The position numbers and the translations under genes are program-made. Positions 1 to 8,498 of a stretch of DNA of 64,000 bases are shown piece after piece (position 1 is the first letter of the stretch; each line of letters opens with the position of its first letter). Source of the stretch: Microvirga alba (GTDB lineage: Bacteria; Pseudomonadota; Alphaproteobacteria; Rhizobiales; Beijerinckiaceae); contig NZ_JADQDO010000006.1 of assembly GCF_015694465.1 (NCBI RefSeq), forward strand, positions 124,001 through 188,000. Reading direction: 5' to 3'. The notes beneath the pieces were generated by a model that saw nothing but the letters and a program-made list of their open reading frames with translations, was not told where the DNA came from and did not search any database.

Positions 1-1
1 T

Positions 2-1192
2 CTCAAATCGGACGCCAATGTCGATCTGGTCCATTTCACGATCCTGCGCCCCCTGGAGAAGCAGGACGCGACGCCGATCAACGAACTCTCGCTGATTGCC
101 TTCCCGACGCGCGAGCTGTTCCAGCAGAAGATCAAGGATTTCGACCTCATCATCTTCGACCGCTACGCCAACCAGACCATTTTGCCCGCGGCCTATTTCG
201 ACAACATCGTGCGCTATGCCCGCGAAGGCGGCGCCGTGCTAGTGGCGGCGGGGCCGGAATTCGCAGGCTATGACAGCCTTGCCCAAACACGGATGTCCCC
301 GATCATCCCCGGCACACCGGATGGGCGCATCATCGAGCGGCCTTACAAGGCAGCGATCACGGCGACGGGCGAGCGGCATCCGGTCACGCGCGATCTCCCC
401 GGCTCGGAAACTCAGCCCCCTTCCTGGGGCGACTGGCTGCGCATCATCGGGGCTCAAGTGCAATCGGGCGACACCGTCATGTCCGGCGCCAACGATCTGC
501 CGCTCCTGGTCTTGCGCCGGGAGGAAAAAGGCCGCGTCGCCTTGCTTCTTTCCGATCACGCATGGCTCTGGGCGCGCGGTTATCAGGATGGCGGCCCGCA
601 CCTGGATCTATTGCGCCGCCTCGCCCATTGGCTGATGAAGGAGCCCGCGCTCGAAGAAGAAGCCCTTCGCGCAACCGCCGCCGGTCGCGACATCCGCGTC
701 GAACGTCAGACGATGAAAGACACGGCTGACCCCGTGACCATGGTCGGCCCGAGCGGAGCGGAAAGCACCATCACCCTGACGCAGAACCGTCCCGGCCTGT
801 TCTCGGCGCAGGTCGAGAGCCGTGAGATGGGGCTTCACACGTTGCGCTCGGGCGATCTCGTCGCCTTCGTCAGCATCGGGCCGGCAAACCCGCGTGAACT
901 CACCGACGCGTTCAGCAATACCGAGCTGCTGCGCCCCATCGCCGAGGCGACGGGCGGTTCCGTGCGGCGGGTGGCGATGGCGGGCGACAAAAGCATCACC
1001 ATACCGCGCATCCTCGCGGTCCATTCCGGCTCGCGCTTTGCCGGCAGCGACTGGATCGGGGTGAGGCCGAGCGACAGCGCCATCGTACGCGGCGTGACCG
1101 TGATTCCCATGGCGCTGGGTTTCCTCGGCCTTCTGCTTCTCGTCGGGACAACGTTGGCGGCCTGGGTCATGGAAGGCGGCCGGAAGCGCTAG
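2..1192 (+). CDS. Membrane protein with glutamine-amidotransferase-like fold (C-terminal part)
   Basis: The reading frame is already open at the window edge, so only the last 396 residues are visible; the TTG at 182 is internal. The segment contains an alpha/beta stretch (FDLIIFDRYANQ, then GGAVLVAAGPEF) typical of the class I glutamine-amidotransferase-like domain of large membrane proteins that accompany MoxR/DUF58/DUF4159 genes in alphaproteobacteria. A single hydrophobic helix (MALGFLGLLLLVGTTLAAW) sits just before the C-terminus and would anchor the protein with a short basic cytoplasmic tail. No enzymatic residues can be confirmed from the part seen. The family assignment is by resemblance; the role is unknown. 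Confidence 0.6.
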   Translation, partial: LKSDANVDLVHFTILRPLEKQDATPINELSLIAFPTRELFQQKIKDFDLIIFDRYANQTILPAAYFDNIVRYAREGGAVLVAAGPEFAGYDSLAQTRMSPIIPGTPDGRIIERPYKAAITATGERHPVTRDLPGSETQPPSWGDWLRIIGAQVQSGDTVMSGANDLPLLVLRREEKGRVALLLSDHAWLWARGYQDGGPHLDLLRRLAHWLMKEPALEEEALRATAAGRDIRVERQTMKDTADPVTMVGPSGAESTITLTQNRPGLFSAQVESREMGLHTLRSGDLVAFVSIGPANPRELTDAFSNTELLRPIAEATGGSVRRVAMAGDKSITIPRILAVHSGSRFAGSDWIGVRPSDSAIVRGVTVIPMALGFLGLLLLVGTTLAAWVMEGGRKR

Positions 1193-1221
1193 AGCCCGAT
1201 TCAAACCGCCATATCAAGAGC

Positions 1222-1725
1222 CTAGGCCGGAAGCGCGGCAACCAGGCCCTTGGCGCGAAGGAGCGCGCCATCCGCCAGCTCGAGCGCCAGGAACCGGTCG
1301 GGATTAACCGGCCCGGGAAGCTGGAGATCGCGCGGTACGCGCTTGAAACCGAAACGACGGTAATAGGGCTCGTCGCCGACCAGCAACACGAGGCTGTGGT
1401 GCCCCTTCTCTCTCGCCGCTTCCAGGGAACGGCGCATCAACGCGCCGCCGATGCCACGATTCTCGAAAGCCGGCTCGACCGTCAGCGGGCCGAGCATCAA
1501 GGCGGGCTCCTGACCCGCCAGGACCGGCGTCAGGCGCACCGAGCCGACAAGTAACGTGCCGACGAGGGCCGTGAAGGACAGATCCATCAGGTGGGGAGCG
1601 CCCTCGCGCAGCCGCGAGGCGGTGCGCGCGAAACGTCCGGGCCCGAAGGCGCGCTCATGCAGGCGCTCGATGGCCTCGGAATCGATGGGTTGCTCGGTGC
1701 GGATAAGAAGAGAGAGTTCGGTCAT
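1222..1725 (-). CDS. GNAT family N-acetyltransferase (YhbS-like)
   Basis: This 167-residue protein has the GNAT layout: an N-terminal helix pair, a central strand (LMLGPLTVEP), the acetyl-CoA pyrophosphate loop ENRGIGGALM at about residues 88-97, and a C-terminal YYRRFGF motif that is common in the YhbS subgroup. GNAT proteins transfer an acetyl group from acetyl-CoA to an amine; the acceptor cannot be read from sequence. It is convergent with the preceding membrane protein (30 bp apart) and is transcribed away from it. The length is normal for a single-domain GNAT. The fold is secure and the substrate is not. Confidence 0.85.
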   Translation of the reverse strand: MTELSLLIRTEQPIDSEAIERLHERAFGPGRFARTASRLREGAPHLMDLSFTALVGTLLVGSVRLTPVLAGQEPALMLGPLTVEPAFENRGIGGALMRRSLEAAREKGHHSLVLLVGDEPYYRRFGFKRVPRDLQLPGPVNPDRFLALELADGALLRAKGLVAALPA

Positions 1726-1893
1726 GGATCAGACTCGCGGGAAGACGAAATTGCACTGGCGACTGGATCGAAGTCAGCCGTTTCGTCGTCGCGAGGTCGT
1801 AGTGATCGTCATGAGCCGAGGCGTTCCGTTAGGTTCTCTTGGCCATAGCAGTGTCCGGGGGGCCGTGCAAACTGTTCTCACCAGGTCCTGTTC

Positions 1894-2376
1894 TTACCAG
1901 GTCATCGCCGGAGGGGCCTCGTCGAAAATCTCCGCTAACCGGCAACGGGTTGCGCGTGTCGTCCCTTCCGGGAGTTGGTCGAGGGGAAAGAACCCAGCCT
2001 CGGCGATCTCCCTGTCCGGCTTCTTCACCCCTAGAACCGAGAATTCTCGAACCACGTAGACGAGCACATGGTCGCGGCGAGAGGCCTTGTTATTGAAGAA
2101 GACACCTGAAAGGCTCGGGGCCTCATCGATGACGATGGCGCCCTCCTCACGCAATTCCCGCGTCAGGGCCTCGAGCGCCGTCTCGCCCGTTTCGACGCCG
2201 CCGCCGGGCAGATGCCAGCCGGGAATGTAGGTGTGCCGGATGAGAAAGACGCGGTTCTCGGAATCGAGAACGATGCCGCGCACGCCGAGCGTCAAGCCGC
2301 GTGAGAAGCGCCAATAGGTATGGAGTCCCCATTGAACGAAGCGGCGAAGAAGACTCGGTCTCGGCATGTCGGGCAT
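1894..2376 (-). CDS. NUDIX hydrolase
   Basis: The protein has 160 residues. The Nudix box GX5EX7REUXEEXGU is intact at about residues 59-81: it starts GGGVETGE and ends RELREEGA, supplying the metal-binding glutamates. Such enzymes hydrolyse nucleoside diphosphates linked to another group; the substrate here is unknown. The N-terminal basic helix (LLRRFVQWGLHTYWRFSRG) and the short length match the small stand-alone NUDIX proteins of Hyphomicrobiales. A gap of 168 bp without a gene separates it from the co-directional GNAT gene, so the two are probably independent transcripts. It is divergent from a 350-bp gap leading to mbfA. Confidence 0.88.
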   Translation of the reverse strand: MPDMPRPSLLRRFVQWGLHTYWRFSRGLTLGVRGIVLDSENRVFLIRHTYIPGWHLPGGGVETGETALEALTRELREEGAIVIDEAPSLSGVFFNNKASRRDHVLVYVVREFSVLGVKKPDREIAEAGFFPLDQLPEGTTRATRCRLAEIFDEAPPAMTW

Positions 2377-2695
2377 AGCATCACCAGATCAAAACAAAAT
2401 TACAGAAACATGAACAAACCTATACATAGGACGCATGTCTGCCCCCTTTTAATGGCGCGTGACCTGCGCGTAATGCAGGCGTATTACACCGCCAACCAAA
2501 GGTGCTCCAATGTTTCTCTCCCTGCTCCTCTCCCGCCTCAATCGCTCCACCCGTTTCATGTGGTCGCCCGCTCTCGATCTCGAGGATCGCGCGGTCTATT
2601 CGACGCTGATCCCGGGCGCTCAGTACTGATCAGTCTTCCCGATCGGTCGCCTGCGGGGACAAGATTCCCCTAAAGGGGCTTGCTTCGGCCAATCT
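2377..2695. other. Intergenic region between divergent NUDIX gene and mbfA
   Basis: This gap starts AT-rich (2390-2430) with a small palindrome CCTAT-AC-ATAGG at 2419-2430, then holds the possible 39-codon ORF at 2510-2629. It ends next to the iron control element. No other gene is visible. Confidence 0.5.
2510..2629 (+). CDS. Possible small protein, 39 residues
   Basis: An ATG at 2510 is preceded five bases upstream by AAAGGTG, a reasonable ribosome binding site, and opens a 39-codon frame ending in TGA at 2627-2629. The product begins MFLSLLLSRLNRSTRFMW and continues with an acidic middle and a C-terminus rich in S, G and Q. Codon third positions are GC-rich like the neighbouring genes. 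I do not recognise the family. It is the only coding-like content of the gap between the NUDIX gene and mbfA. It could be spurious. Confidence 0.35.
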   Translation: MFLSLLLSRLNRSTRFMWSPALDLEDRAVYSTLIPGAQY

Positions 2696-2720
2696 CCTGT
2701 TTAGAATATTTCTAAACAGG
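2696..2720 (+). promoter_or_regulatory. Iron control element (ICE), predicted Irr operator of mbfA
   Basis: A perfect 11-bp inverted repeat with a 3-bp spacer: CCTGTTTAGAA (2696-2706), TAT (2707-2709), TTCTAAACAGG (2710-2720). Its core TTTAGAA-N3-TTCTAAA is the ICE recognised by the haem-responsive regulator Irr in rhizobia. The right arm runs into the ribosome binding site (ACAGGAG) of mbfA, whose ATG is at 2729. Bound Irr would therefore cover the transcript start or leader, which predicts repression under iron limitation, as known for mbfA in Bradyrhizobium and Agrobacterium. Confidence 0.88.
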
Positions 2721-2728
2721 AGCTCTCC

Positions 2729-3700
2729 ATGAAGACCCTCTCGGAACTGACCGAGCGCGAGGTCGTCGCCCTCGCCATTGCGAATGAAGAAGAAGATTCG
2801 CGAATCTATCAGTCTTTCGCGGATCGTCTGCGCCCCGATTTCCCCGGCTCGGCCGACATTTTCGCCGAGATGGCGGGGGAAGAGCGCGACCATCGCAACT
2901 CCCTCTATGATTTCTATCGCTCCCGTTTCGGCGAGCACCTGCCGCCGATCCGCCGCGAGGACGTGCGCGGTTTCCTGAAGCGCCGCGCCTTTTGGTGGAG
3001 CCCCCATCTCGACCTCGACAAGATGCGCCGCGAGGCGGAGGTCATGGAGCTGCAGGCCGCGAATTTCTACGACAAAGCCGCCCAGCAGACCCTCGATGTC
3101 GGCGTGCGGGAACTCTTCACCAAGCTGGCGGAAGTCGAGCGCGGCCACGAGCGCAAGGCGAGTGAACTCCACGACGCCCACCTCAACGAAAATGTCGAGG
3201 CGGCGGAAGAACACGCCCGCAGGAAGCTCTTCGTTCTCCAATACGTGCAGCCCGGCTTGGCCGGTCTGATCGACGGCTCGGTTTCGACCCTGGCCCCGCT
3301 TTTCGCCGCGGCCTTCGCGACGCAGAACAACTGGGAGACGTTCCTCGTCGGCCTCGCGGCCTCCGTCGGCGCGGGCATCAGCATGGGCTTGACCGAGGCG
3401 CTCTCCGACGATGGCTCCATCACGGGCCGCGGCTCTCCCTTGCTGCGCGGCATCATTTGCGGCCTGATGACCGCAGTCGGCGGCCTTGGCCACACCCTGC
3501 CCTATCTGGTGCCTGATTCGTGGCCGAACGCCTTCATCTTCGCGACGACCATCGCCTCCATCGTGGTCGCGATCGAACTCGTGGTCATCTCCTGGATCCG
3601 GACGAAGTACATGGATACGCCGTTCCTGAGGGCGGCCTATCAGGTGATCGTCGGCGGCGTTCTGGTCCTCCTCGCGGGCATCTTCATCGGCAGCGCTTGA
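2729..3700 (+). CDS. mbfA: Membrane-bound ferritin / VIT-family iron exporter (MbfA)
   Basis: The 323-residue protein has two modules. Residues 1 to about 150 are a ferritin-like (erythrin-vacuolar iron transport type) four-helix domain with EEEDSRIYQ, EERDH, E(V)MELQAANFYDKA and EVERGHERKA carrying the di-iron glutamates and histidines. Residues 160-323 are a CCC1/VIT1 membrane domain with about five hydrophobic helices, starting at VQPGLAGLIDGSVSTLAPL. In rhizobia MbfA exports iron and protects against iron and peroxide stress. The start at 2729 is fixed by the overlapping Shine-Dalgarno and ICE. The metallophosphoesterase gene follows after 52 bp. Confidence 0.94.
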   Translation: MKTLSELTEREVVALAIANEEEDSRIYQSFADRLRPDFPGSADIFAEMAGEERDHRNSLYDFYRSRFGEHLPPIRREDVRGFLKRRAFWWSPHLDLDKMRREAEVMELQAANFYDKAAQQTLDVGVRELFTKLAEVERGHERKASELHDAHLNENVEAAEEHARRKLFVLQYVQPGLAGLIDGSVSTLAPLFAAAFATQNNWETFLVGLAASVGAGISMGLTEALSDDGSITGRGSPLLRGIICGLMTAVGGLGHTLPYLVPDSWPNAFIFATTIASIVVAIELVVISWIRTKYMDTPFLRAAYQVIVGGVLVLLAGIFIGSA

Positions 3701-3752
3701 CGGAGCCCCTGCGCTCGGCGAACTGTCGCTGCCGCACAACAACCGGGCCGCC

Positions 3753-4667
3753 ATGTTCCGCCTCGCGCATCTCACAGACCCCCATGTGGGGCCGCTCCCG
3801 CGGCCTCAGCTGCGGCAATTGATGAGCAAGCGTCTCACGGGCTGGTTCAATTGGCAGCGCAGCCGTCGCGAAGCCCACGACATGGTGCTTCTCTCCGAAC
3901 TGGTCGCCGACATTCGCGACCGGAAGCCCAGCCACATCGCCTGCACGGGCGACACCTGCAATATCGGCCTGCCCAGCGAATGGGCCACCTCGCGGGTGTT
4001 TCTCGAAGGTTTGGGCGCCCCCGAGCACGTCAGCTTCGTTCCCGGCAACCACGACGCCTATGTACAAGGAGCCCTCGAGGGCCTGCTGCGAGAAGTTGGA
4101 CCTTGGACGCGAGGCGACGACGGCTCCGAGGGCGTGTTTCCGTATCTGCGCCGGGATGGCCCCATCGCGATCATCGGCCTCTCTTCCGCGATCCCGACGC
4201 TCCCATTCGTCGCGAGCGGACGCGTCGGCGCGAAACAAATGAAGGCGGCGGAAGAGATGCTGCGCGAGCTCGGACAGGAGGAATCCTGTTTCCGCATCGT
4301 GCTCATCCACCATCCGCCTCATGTCGGAGGCACATCGGCCGGACGCAATCTCACCGACGCGCGCGCCTTTGAAGCCATGATCGCACGCGTCGGCGCGGAG
4401 CTTGTTCTGCACGGCCACAACCACGTGGGATCGGTGGCGCATTTGCAGGGACCGCGCGGCCCCGTTCCGGTTGTCGGCGCGCCCTCCGCCTCGGCGCGCA
4501 GCGGAGCGACGACCCATCGGGCAGGCTATCACCTCTTCGCCATTGATCAGACGAAGACAGGCTTCACGCTCACGGCGGAACTGCGGGGATTGCGACCGGA
4601 CGGTACCGTCGGCGACATGGGCATGTTATCCCTTGAGCGCAATCATCACGCTTCGGAGAAGCCATGA
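3753..4667 (+). CDS. Metallophosphoesterase (class III phosphodiesterase-like)
   Basis: A calcineurin-type phosphoesterase of 304 residues. The ordered metal-binding motifs are all present: LTDPHVG near the N-terminus (D-x-H), ACTGDTCN (G-D), PGNHDAY (G-N-H-D), LIHHPP and HGHNHVGS (G-H-x-H). These match the CpdA/GpdQ-like branch acting on cyclic nucleotides or glycerophosphodiesters, but the substrate cannot be assigned. There is no signal peptide, so it should be cytoplasmic. Its TGA overlaps the ATG of the next gene (ATGA at 4664-4667), implying translational coupling with the YbaK-type deacylase. Confidence 0.88.
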   Translation: MFRLAHLTDPHVGPLPRPQLRQLMSKRLTGWFNWQRSRREAHDMVLLSELVADIRDRKPSHIACTGDTCNIGLPSEWATSRVFLEGLGAPEHVSFVPGNHDAYVQGALEGLLREVGPWTRGDDGSEGVFPYLRRDGPIAIIGLSSAIPTLPFVASGRVGAKQMKAAEEMLRELGQEESCFRIVLIHHPPHVGGTSAGRNLTDARAFEAMIARVGAELVLHGHNHVGSVAHLQGPRGPVPVVGAPSASARSGATTHRAGYHLFAIDQTKTGFTLTAELRGLRPDGTVGDMGMLSLERNHHASEKP

Positions 4668-5143
4668 ACGCTCCGCTTCCGTCCAGCACCCAGCGTGCGC
4701 AACGAGCCGCAGACCAGCTCGGCCTCGCCATTCATGTCCGGGAGATGCCGCAATCCACGCGCACCGCTGAAGATGCGGCGGCCGCCTGCGACTGCGCTGT
4801 CGAGCAGATCGTCAAATCCCTCGTCTTTCAGGGCGCAACCAGCGGCGAGCCGTATCTGCTGCTGGTTTCCGGCAAGAACCGCGTGGACCAGAACGGCGTG
4901 GCGCAAAGCGTTGGCGAGGCGCTGACTCGCCCCGACGCCGCGCAGGTTCGCGCCTGGACCGGGTACGCCATCGGCGGCATCCCGCCTTTCGGGCATGATA
5001 CCGTCATGCGGACCTTCATCGACCACGATCTTCTGACGCACAGCGTCGTCTGGGCTGCCGCCGGCACGCCTCAAACGGTCTTTTCCGTCGAGCCGAATGC
5101 CCTCGCTCAGGCTGTTCAGGCCGTCGCGATTTCCGTATCCTGA
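4664..5143 (+). CDS. YbaK/EbsC family aminoacyl-tRNA deacylase
   Basis: This 159-residue single-domain protein belongs to the YbaK/ProX/EbsC family of trans-editing deacylases, which hydrolyse mischarged tRNAs such as Cys-tRNA(Pro). The typical features are the conserved lysine in VEQIVKSLVFQ, the G-rich LLLVSGKNRVD strand, the YAIGGIPPFGH loop at about residues 104-114 and the late AAGTPQTVFSVEP segment. It starts at the ATG overlapping the previous stop. It converges on the KDG kinase gene with a 6-bp gap. The tRNA it edits is not determinable here. Confidence 0.88.
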   Translation: MNAPLPSSTQRAQRAADQLGLAIHVREMPQSTRTAEDAAAACDCAVEQIVKSLVFQGATSGEPYLLLVSGKNRVDQNGVAQSVGEALTRPDAAQVRAWTGYAIGGIPPFGHDTVMRTFIDHDLLTHSVVWAAAGTPQTVFSVEPNALAQAVQAVAISVS

Positions 5144-5149
5144 ACGCCG

Positions 5150-6073
5150 TCACTTTCCAAGAAAGGCTTCGACCTGGGCGCGCTGCGGCATCGGCGCGAC
5201 CGCGCCTTGTCCGAGAGTCGACAGCGCCGCCGCGGCGTTCGCATACGCAGCCGCGCGGAACGCATCGCCGTGGACCAGCCATTCGGCAAGGAAAGCGCCG
5301 TCGAACGTATCGCCAGCCCCGGTCGCATCGATCGCCGAAACCGGGCGGGCGGGGATGACTTCCAGGCGATCGGCGGTCGCGACCATGGTTCCCGACTTGC
5401 CCATGGTGAGCGCGACGATCCGACAACCGAGCCCGAGATAGAAGGCGCAGACATCCTCCGGACGATCGAGCCCGGTCAGTTGTTGAGCGTCATCGAGCCC
5501 CGGCAATGCGATGTCCGCGAGAGCGACCGCGCCGTGAATGATCGCGCGCGCCCGGTCGAGCGGCCAGAGCCGCAGGCGCAGATTGGTGTCGTAACTGACG
5601 ACCGTGCCGTTCGCCTTCGCGTGACGGATGGCGGCGAAGCCTGCATCGGCGCAACTCTCGGAGATCGCCTGACTGATGCCCGACACGTGCAGCACGCGCG
5701 ACGCCGCGATCTTTGCCACCGGCAATTCGCCCACGGAGACGAGGCTCGCGGCGGATCCGGCACGCGCATAGGAGAAGACATGCCCCTCCTCACCGTAGCT
5801 GATGAAGTAAGCCCCCGTGCGCCCATCCTTCCGCACGATCACCGATGAGCGATCGACGCCTTCGCGATCCCAAAGCTTGAGAAAATCCTGCCCGAACGAG
5901 TCGCCGCCGAGAGCGGTGAAGATCGCGACCTTCGCGCCCTGTCGCGCGGCCGCGACGGCGGTGTTCGAGACGTCGCCGCCAAAGCCCGGCAGATAGAGGC
6001 GCTCGCCTTGGCGCTCGACCTCGGCGAATTCCATCAAGGGTTCGCCGAAAGCCAGAAGATCTATTGATGTCAT
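5150..6073 (-). CDS. kdgK: 2-dehydro-3-deoxygluconokinase (PfkB family)
   Basis: The protein has 307 residues when started at the ATG at 6073. A longer open frame exists upstream but it overlaps the FAD dehydrogenase gene and is not protein-like. Signature 1 (GGDVSNTAVAAARQG) and signature 2 (DATGAGDTFDGAF, catalytic Asp near residue 250) of the PfkB/ribokinase fold are intact. The N-terminus (LLAFGEPLMEF) resembles KDG kinases, which phosphorylate 2-keto-3-deoxygluconate to KDPG in the Entner-Doudoroff pathway. Its ATG overlaps the stop of the upstream dehydrogenase by 4 bp, so the two are co-translated. Another sugar acid could be the substrate. Confidence 0.82.
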   Translation of the reverse strand: MTSIDLLAFGEPLMEFAEVERQGERLYLPGFGGDVSNTAVAAARQGAKVAIFTALGGDSFGQDFLKLWDREGVDRSSVIVRKDGRTGAYFISYGEEGHVFSYARAGSAASLVSVGELPVAKIAASRVLHVSGISQAISESCADAGFAAIRHAKANGTVVSYDTNLRLRLWPLDRARAIIHGAVALADIALPGLDDAQQLTGLDRPEDVCAFYLGLGCRIVALTMGKSGTMVATADRLEVIPARPVSAIDATGAGDTFDGAFLAEWLVHGDAFRAAAYANAAAALSTLGQGAVAPMPQRAQVEAFLGK

Positions 6074-7545
6074 GATTGTCCTGATGGAGCCGGGAACGAT
6101 GCAGGGCTGTGGTCGCCGATGGCGACGACCTTGCCGGGATTGAGAATGTTGTGCGGATCGAGGGTTTGCTTGAGGGTGCGCATCAGGTCGAGCGCAACGG
6201 GGTCCTTGTAGAGGCTGAGTTCGTCCCGCTTGATGAGACCGATCCCGTGCTCTGCCGAGATCGAGCCATTCATGGCGTGCACGATATCGTGGACCATATG
6301 GTTGAACCGGCCCCATTCAGCGAGGAAAGCCTGCTTGTCCATATGGACCGGCTGGGACAGATTGAAGTGAATGTTGCCGTCGCCGAAATGGCCGAAGGCG
6401 CAGACGCGTACACCCGGCATATCGGCTTCGCAGGCTTTCGTCGCGACCTCGATGAACTCGGCCACACGCGACACCGGCACGGCGACGTCGTGCTTGATCG
6501 AGCCGCCTTCGAGGCGCTGCACCTCCGACAGGCTTTCACGCAATGACCAGAGCGCGAGGCTCTGAGCTTCGCTCGCGCCCAGCACCGCATCGTCGACGAG
6601 ACCATCTTCCATGGCCGCCCCGAGGATCGTTTCCAGGCGGCCCTGCAAATCGGCGTCCTTCTGCGGAGAGGAGAGCTCGATCAAAGCATAGGAAGCATGG
6701 CGGCCGGTCAGTGGGCGCACGGCGCCGGGCTTGTGCTTGAGCACGATCTCAAGCCCGAAATCCGGCATATATTCAAAGGCCGTGAGCTGATCGCCAGCGC
6801 CCTCCCGCAGCCGCTCGAACAGCCTGAGCGCCTGATGCGGCGAGGCTGTCGCCACGAAGGCGGTCACCCGAGCCTGCGGTTTGGGGAAGAGCTTCAGCAC
6901 CGCCGCAGTGATGACGCCAAGCGTTCCCTCCGAGCCGATGAACAGATCGCGCAGGTCGTAGCCGGTGTTGTCTTTGCGCAGTCCCTTCAGGCCATTCCAA
7001 ACGCGTCCGTCGGCCAGCACGACCTCAAGGCCGAGCGTCAATTCACGCATATTGCCGTAACGCAGGACGGCCGTGCCGCCCGCATTGGTCGCAAGGTTGC
7101 CGCCAATGCGGCAGGACCCTTCCGAAGCAAGCGATAGGGGAAAAAGATACCCGGCCGCGTCAGCGGCATCCTGCACGGATCTGAGGATGCACCCGGCCTC
7201 GACGGTGATCGTAGCGTTCGAACCATCTATCTCGCGAACGCGGTCGAGGCGTGCGAGGGACAGCACCACCCCGCCAAAGGGCACACCTCCGCCGACCAGA
7301 CCCGTATTGCCACCCTGGGGAACGATCGGAATGCCGGCCCGCGCGCACTCGCTGACAACGAAGGCTACCTCCTCCCGGTCACGCGGCCGCACGACCGCCA
7401 ACGCACTCCCGCGGTAAAGACCGCGCGTCTCCACGAGATAGGGCTCTATCGCCCCCGCCTCGGTCAAAACGGAGGTCGCCCCGAGCCTTGCGGTCAGGGT
7501 CTCGATGAGGGCCGCTCCTGCAGCTGACTGGGTCGCCATCCTCAC
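6070..7545 (-). CDS. FAD-binding oxidase, D-lactate / D-2-hydroxyglutarate dehydrogenase type (GlcD family)
   Basis: The 491-residue protein is a full-length member of the FAD-linked oxidase family. The FAD-binding domain has IPIVPQGGNTGLVGGGVP at about residues 96-113 and the GGNLATNAGGTAVLRYGN loop. The C-terminal cap domain ends with GSISAEHGIGLIKRDEL followed by MRTLKQTLDPHNILNPGK. Known relatives oxidise D-lactate, D-2-hydroxyglutarate or glycolate and pass electrons to the quinone pool or ETF. It starts an operon with KDG kinase. The spacing to the upstream divergent hydrolase is 131 bp. The exact 2-hydroxyacid is unknown. Confidence 0.85.
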   Translation of the reverse strand: MRMATQSAAGAALIETLTARLGATSVLTEAGAIEPYLVETRGLYRGSALAVVRPRDREEVAFVVSECARAGIPIVPQGGNTGLVGGGVPFGGVVLSLARLDRVREIDGSNATITVEAGCILRSVQDAADAAGYLFPLSLASEGSCRIGGNLATNAGGTAVLRYGNMRELTLGLEVVLADGRVWNGLKGLRKDNTGYDLRDLFIGSEGTLGVITAAVLKLFPKPQARVTAFVATASPHQALRLFERLREGAGDQLTAFEYMPDFGLEIVLKHKPGAVRPLTGRHASYALIELSSPQKDADLQGRLETILGAAMEDGLVDDAVLGASEAQSLALWSLRESLSEVQRLEGGSIKHDVAVPVSRVAEFIEVATKACEADMPGVRVCAFGHFGDGNIHFNLSQPVHMDKQAFLAEWGRFNHMVHDIVHAMNGSISAEHGIGLIKRDELSLYKDPVALDLMRTLKQTLDPHNILNPGKVVAIGDHSPASFPAPSGQS

Positions 7546-7676
7546 TCCTTGCAGCGGAGCCTAGTCATTGCGTCTTGTGGCGCGGACCGCAAGGTGTAGG
7601 AAGAGATAAGTCCGGCATGCCTAACAGGAAGGCTGGGCTCCCACCCCATGGCCCCAAGAATTTTCGCGGATTCCAG

Positions 7677-8375
7677 ATGAGCTACGTCATTCCTGCTCCC
7701 CAGATCCCTGCCCTTGCGATCGCCGATTCGAGCGACCTTTTCCCCGTGAGGCGCGTCTATTGCGTTGGGCGCAATTACGCCGCTCATGCGCGAGAGATGG
7801 GGGGAGACCCGACCCGCGAGCCGCCGTTCTTCTTCATGAAACCAGCGGACGCGCTCCAGGTCGTGCCGCCGGGACAGATCGTCGATCACCCCTATCCGCC
7901 AAAGACCCAAAACTATCATTTCGAGATCGAGATGGTGGTGGCCCTTTCGCAAGGCGGACGCGACATTCCGGTGTCCCAGGCACTCGACCATGTCTTCGGC
8001 TACGCTGTCGGCCTCGATATGACCCGCCGCGACCTGCAGGACGAGGCAAAGCAGCTTCGCCGCCCTTGGGAACTGGGCAAGTCCGCCGACCATTCGGGAC
8101 CGGTCGGACCTCTCTTTCCGGCCTCCCGCATCGGCCACCCGAAGGGCGGAACGATTTCGCTCAGCGTGGATGGAGCCCAGCGTCAGAAGGCGGAGCTATC
8201 GGACATGATCTGGTCCGTCGCCGAACAAATTTCCTATCTATCGTCCTATTTCGAGCTCGCTCCCGGTGACGTGATCTTCTCCGGCACGCCGGATGGCGTC
8301 GGTTCGGTGACGCAAGGTCAGACCATGATCGGCTCGATCGAGGGCCTGGGCGAGATCAGCTTAAGAGTCGTTTAG
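7677..8375 (+). CDS. Fumarylacetoacetate hydrolase family protein (acylpyruvase/fumarylpyruvate hydrolase-like)
   Basis: The product is 232 residues from the ATG at 7677. The frame is open from 7575, but the extra 34 codons lack family similarity. It carries the FAH-fold hallmarks: VYCVGRNYAAHAREMG, FFFMKPADAL, HFEIEMVVALS (metal-binding E-x-E), GYAVGLDMTRRDLQ, and the C-terminal SGTPDGVGSV. These enzymes cleave C-C bonds of acylpyruvates or decarboxylate oxaloacetate. It is divergent from the FAD dehydrogenase/KDG kinase operon, so the three may serve one catabolic route; that link is inference. Confidence 0.85.
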   Translation: MSYVIPAPQIPALAIADSSDLFPVRRVYCVGRNYAAHAREMGGDPTREPPFFFMKPADALQVVPPGQIVDHPYPPKTQNYHFEIEMVVALSQGGRDIPVSQALDHVFGYAVGLDMTRRDLQDEAKQLRRPWELGKSADHSGPVGPLFPASRIGHPKGGTISLSVDGAQRQKAELSDMIWSVAEQISYLSSYFELAPGDVIFSGTPDGVGSVTQGQTMIGSIEGLGEISLRVV

Positions 8376-8498
8376 CCGTGCAACCGAGGCTTGCCTTTTT
8401 GGTTGGTTTGACCGTTACTGCGTTTCGGCGCGATCTCGACGATCGCGGGAAACAAGGTCCGGCTTTAAGCACGGGCCTCTCAAAATAAGGGAACAATT

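Noticed and set aside
5150..6316. Longer 388-residue version of the KDG kinase
   Set aside because: The extra 81 codons overlap the dehydrogenase gene, are low-complexity, and the ATG at 6073 gives the exact family N-terminus and an ATGA overlap.
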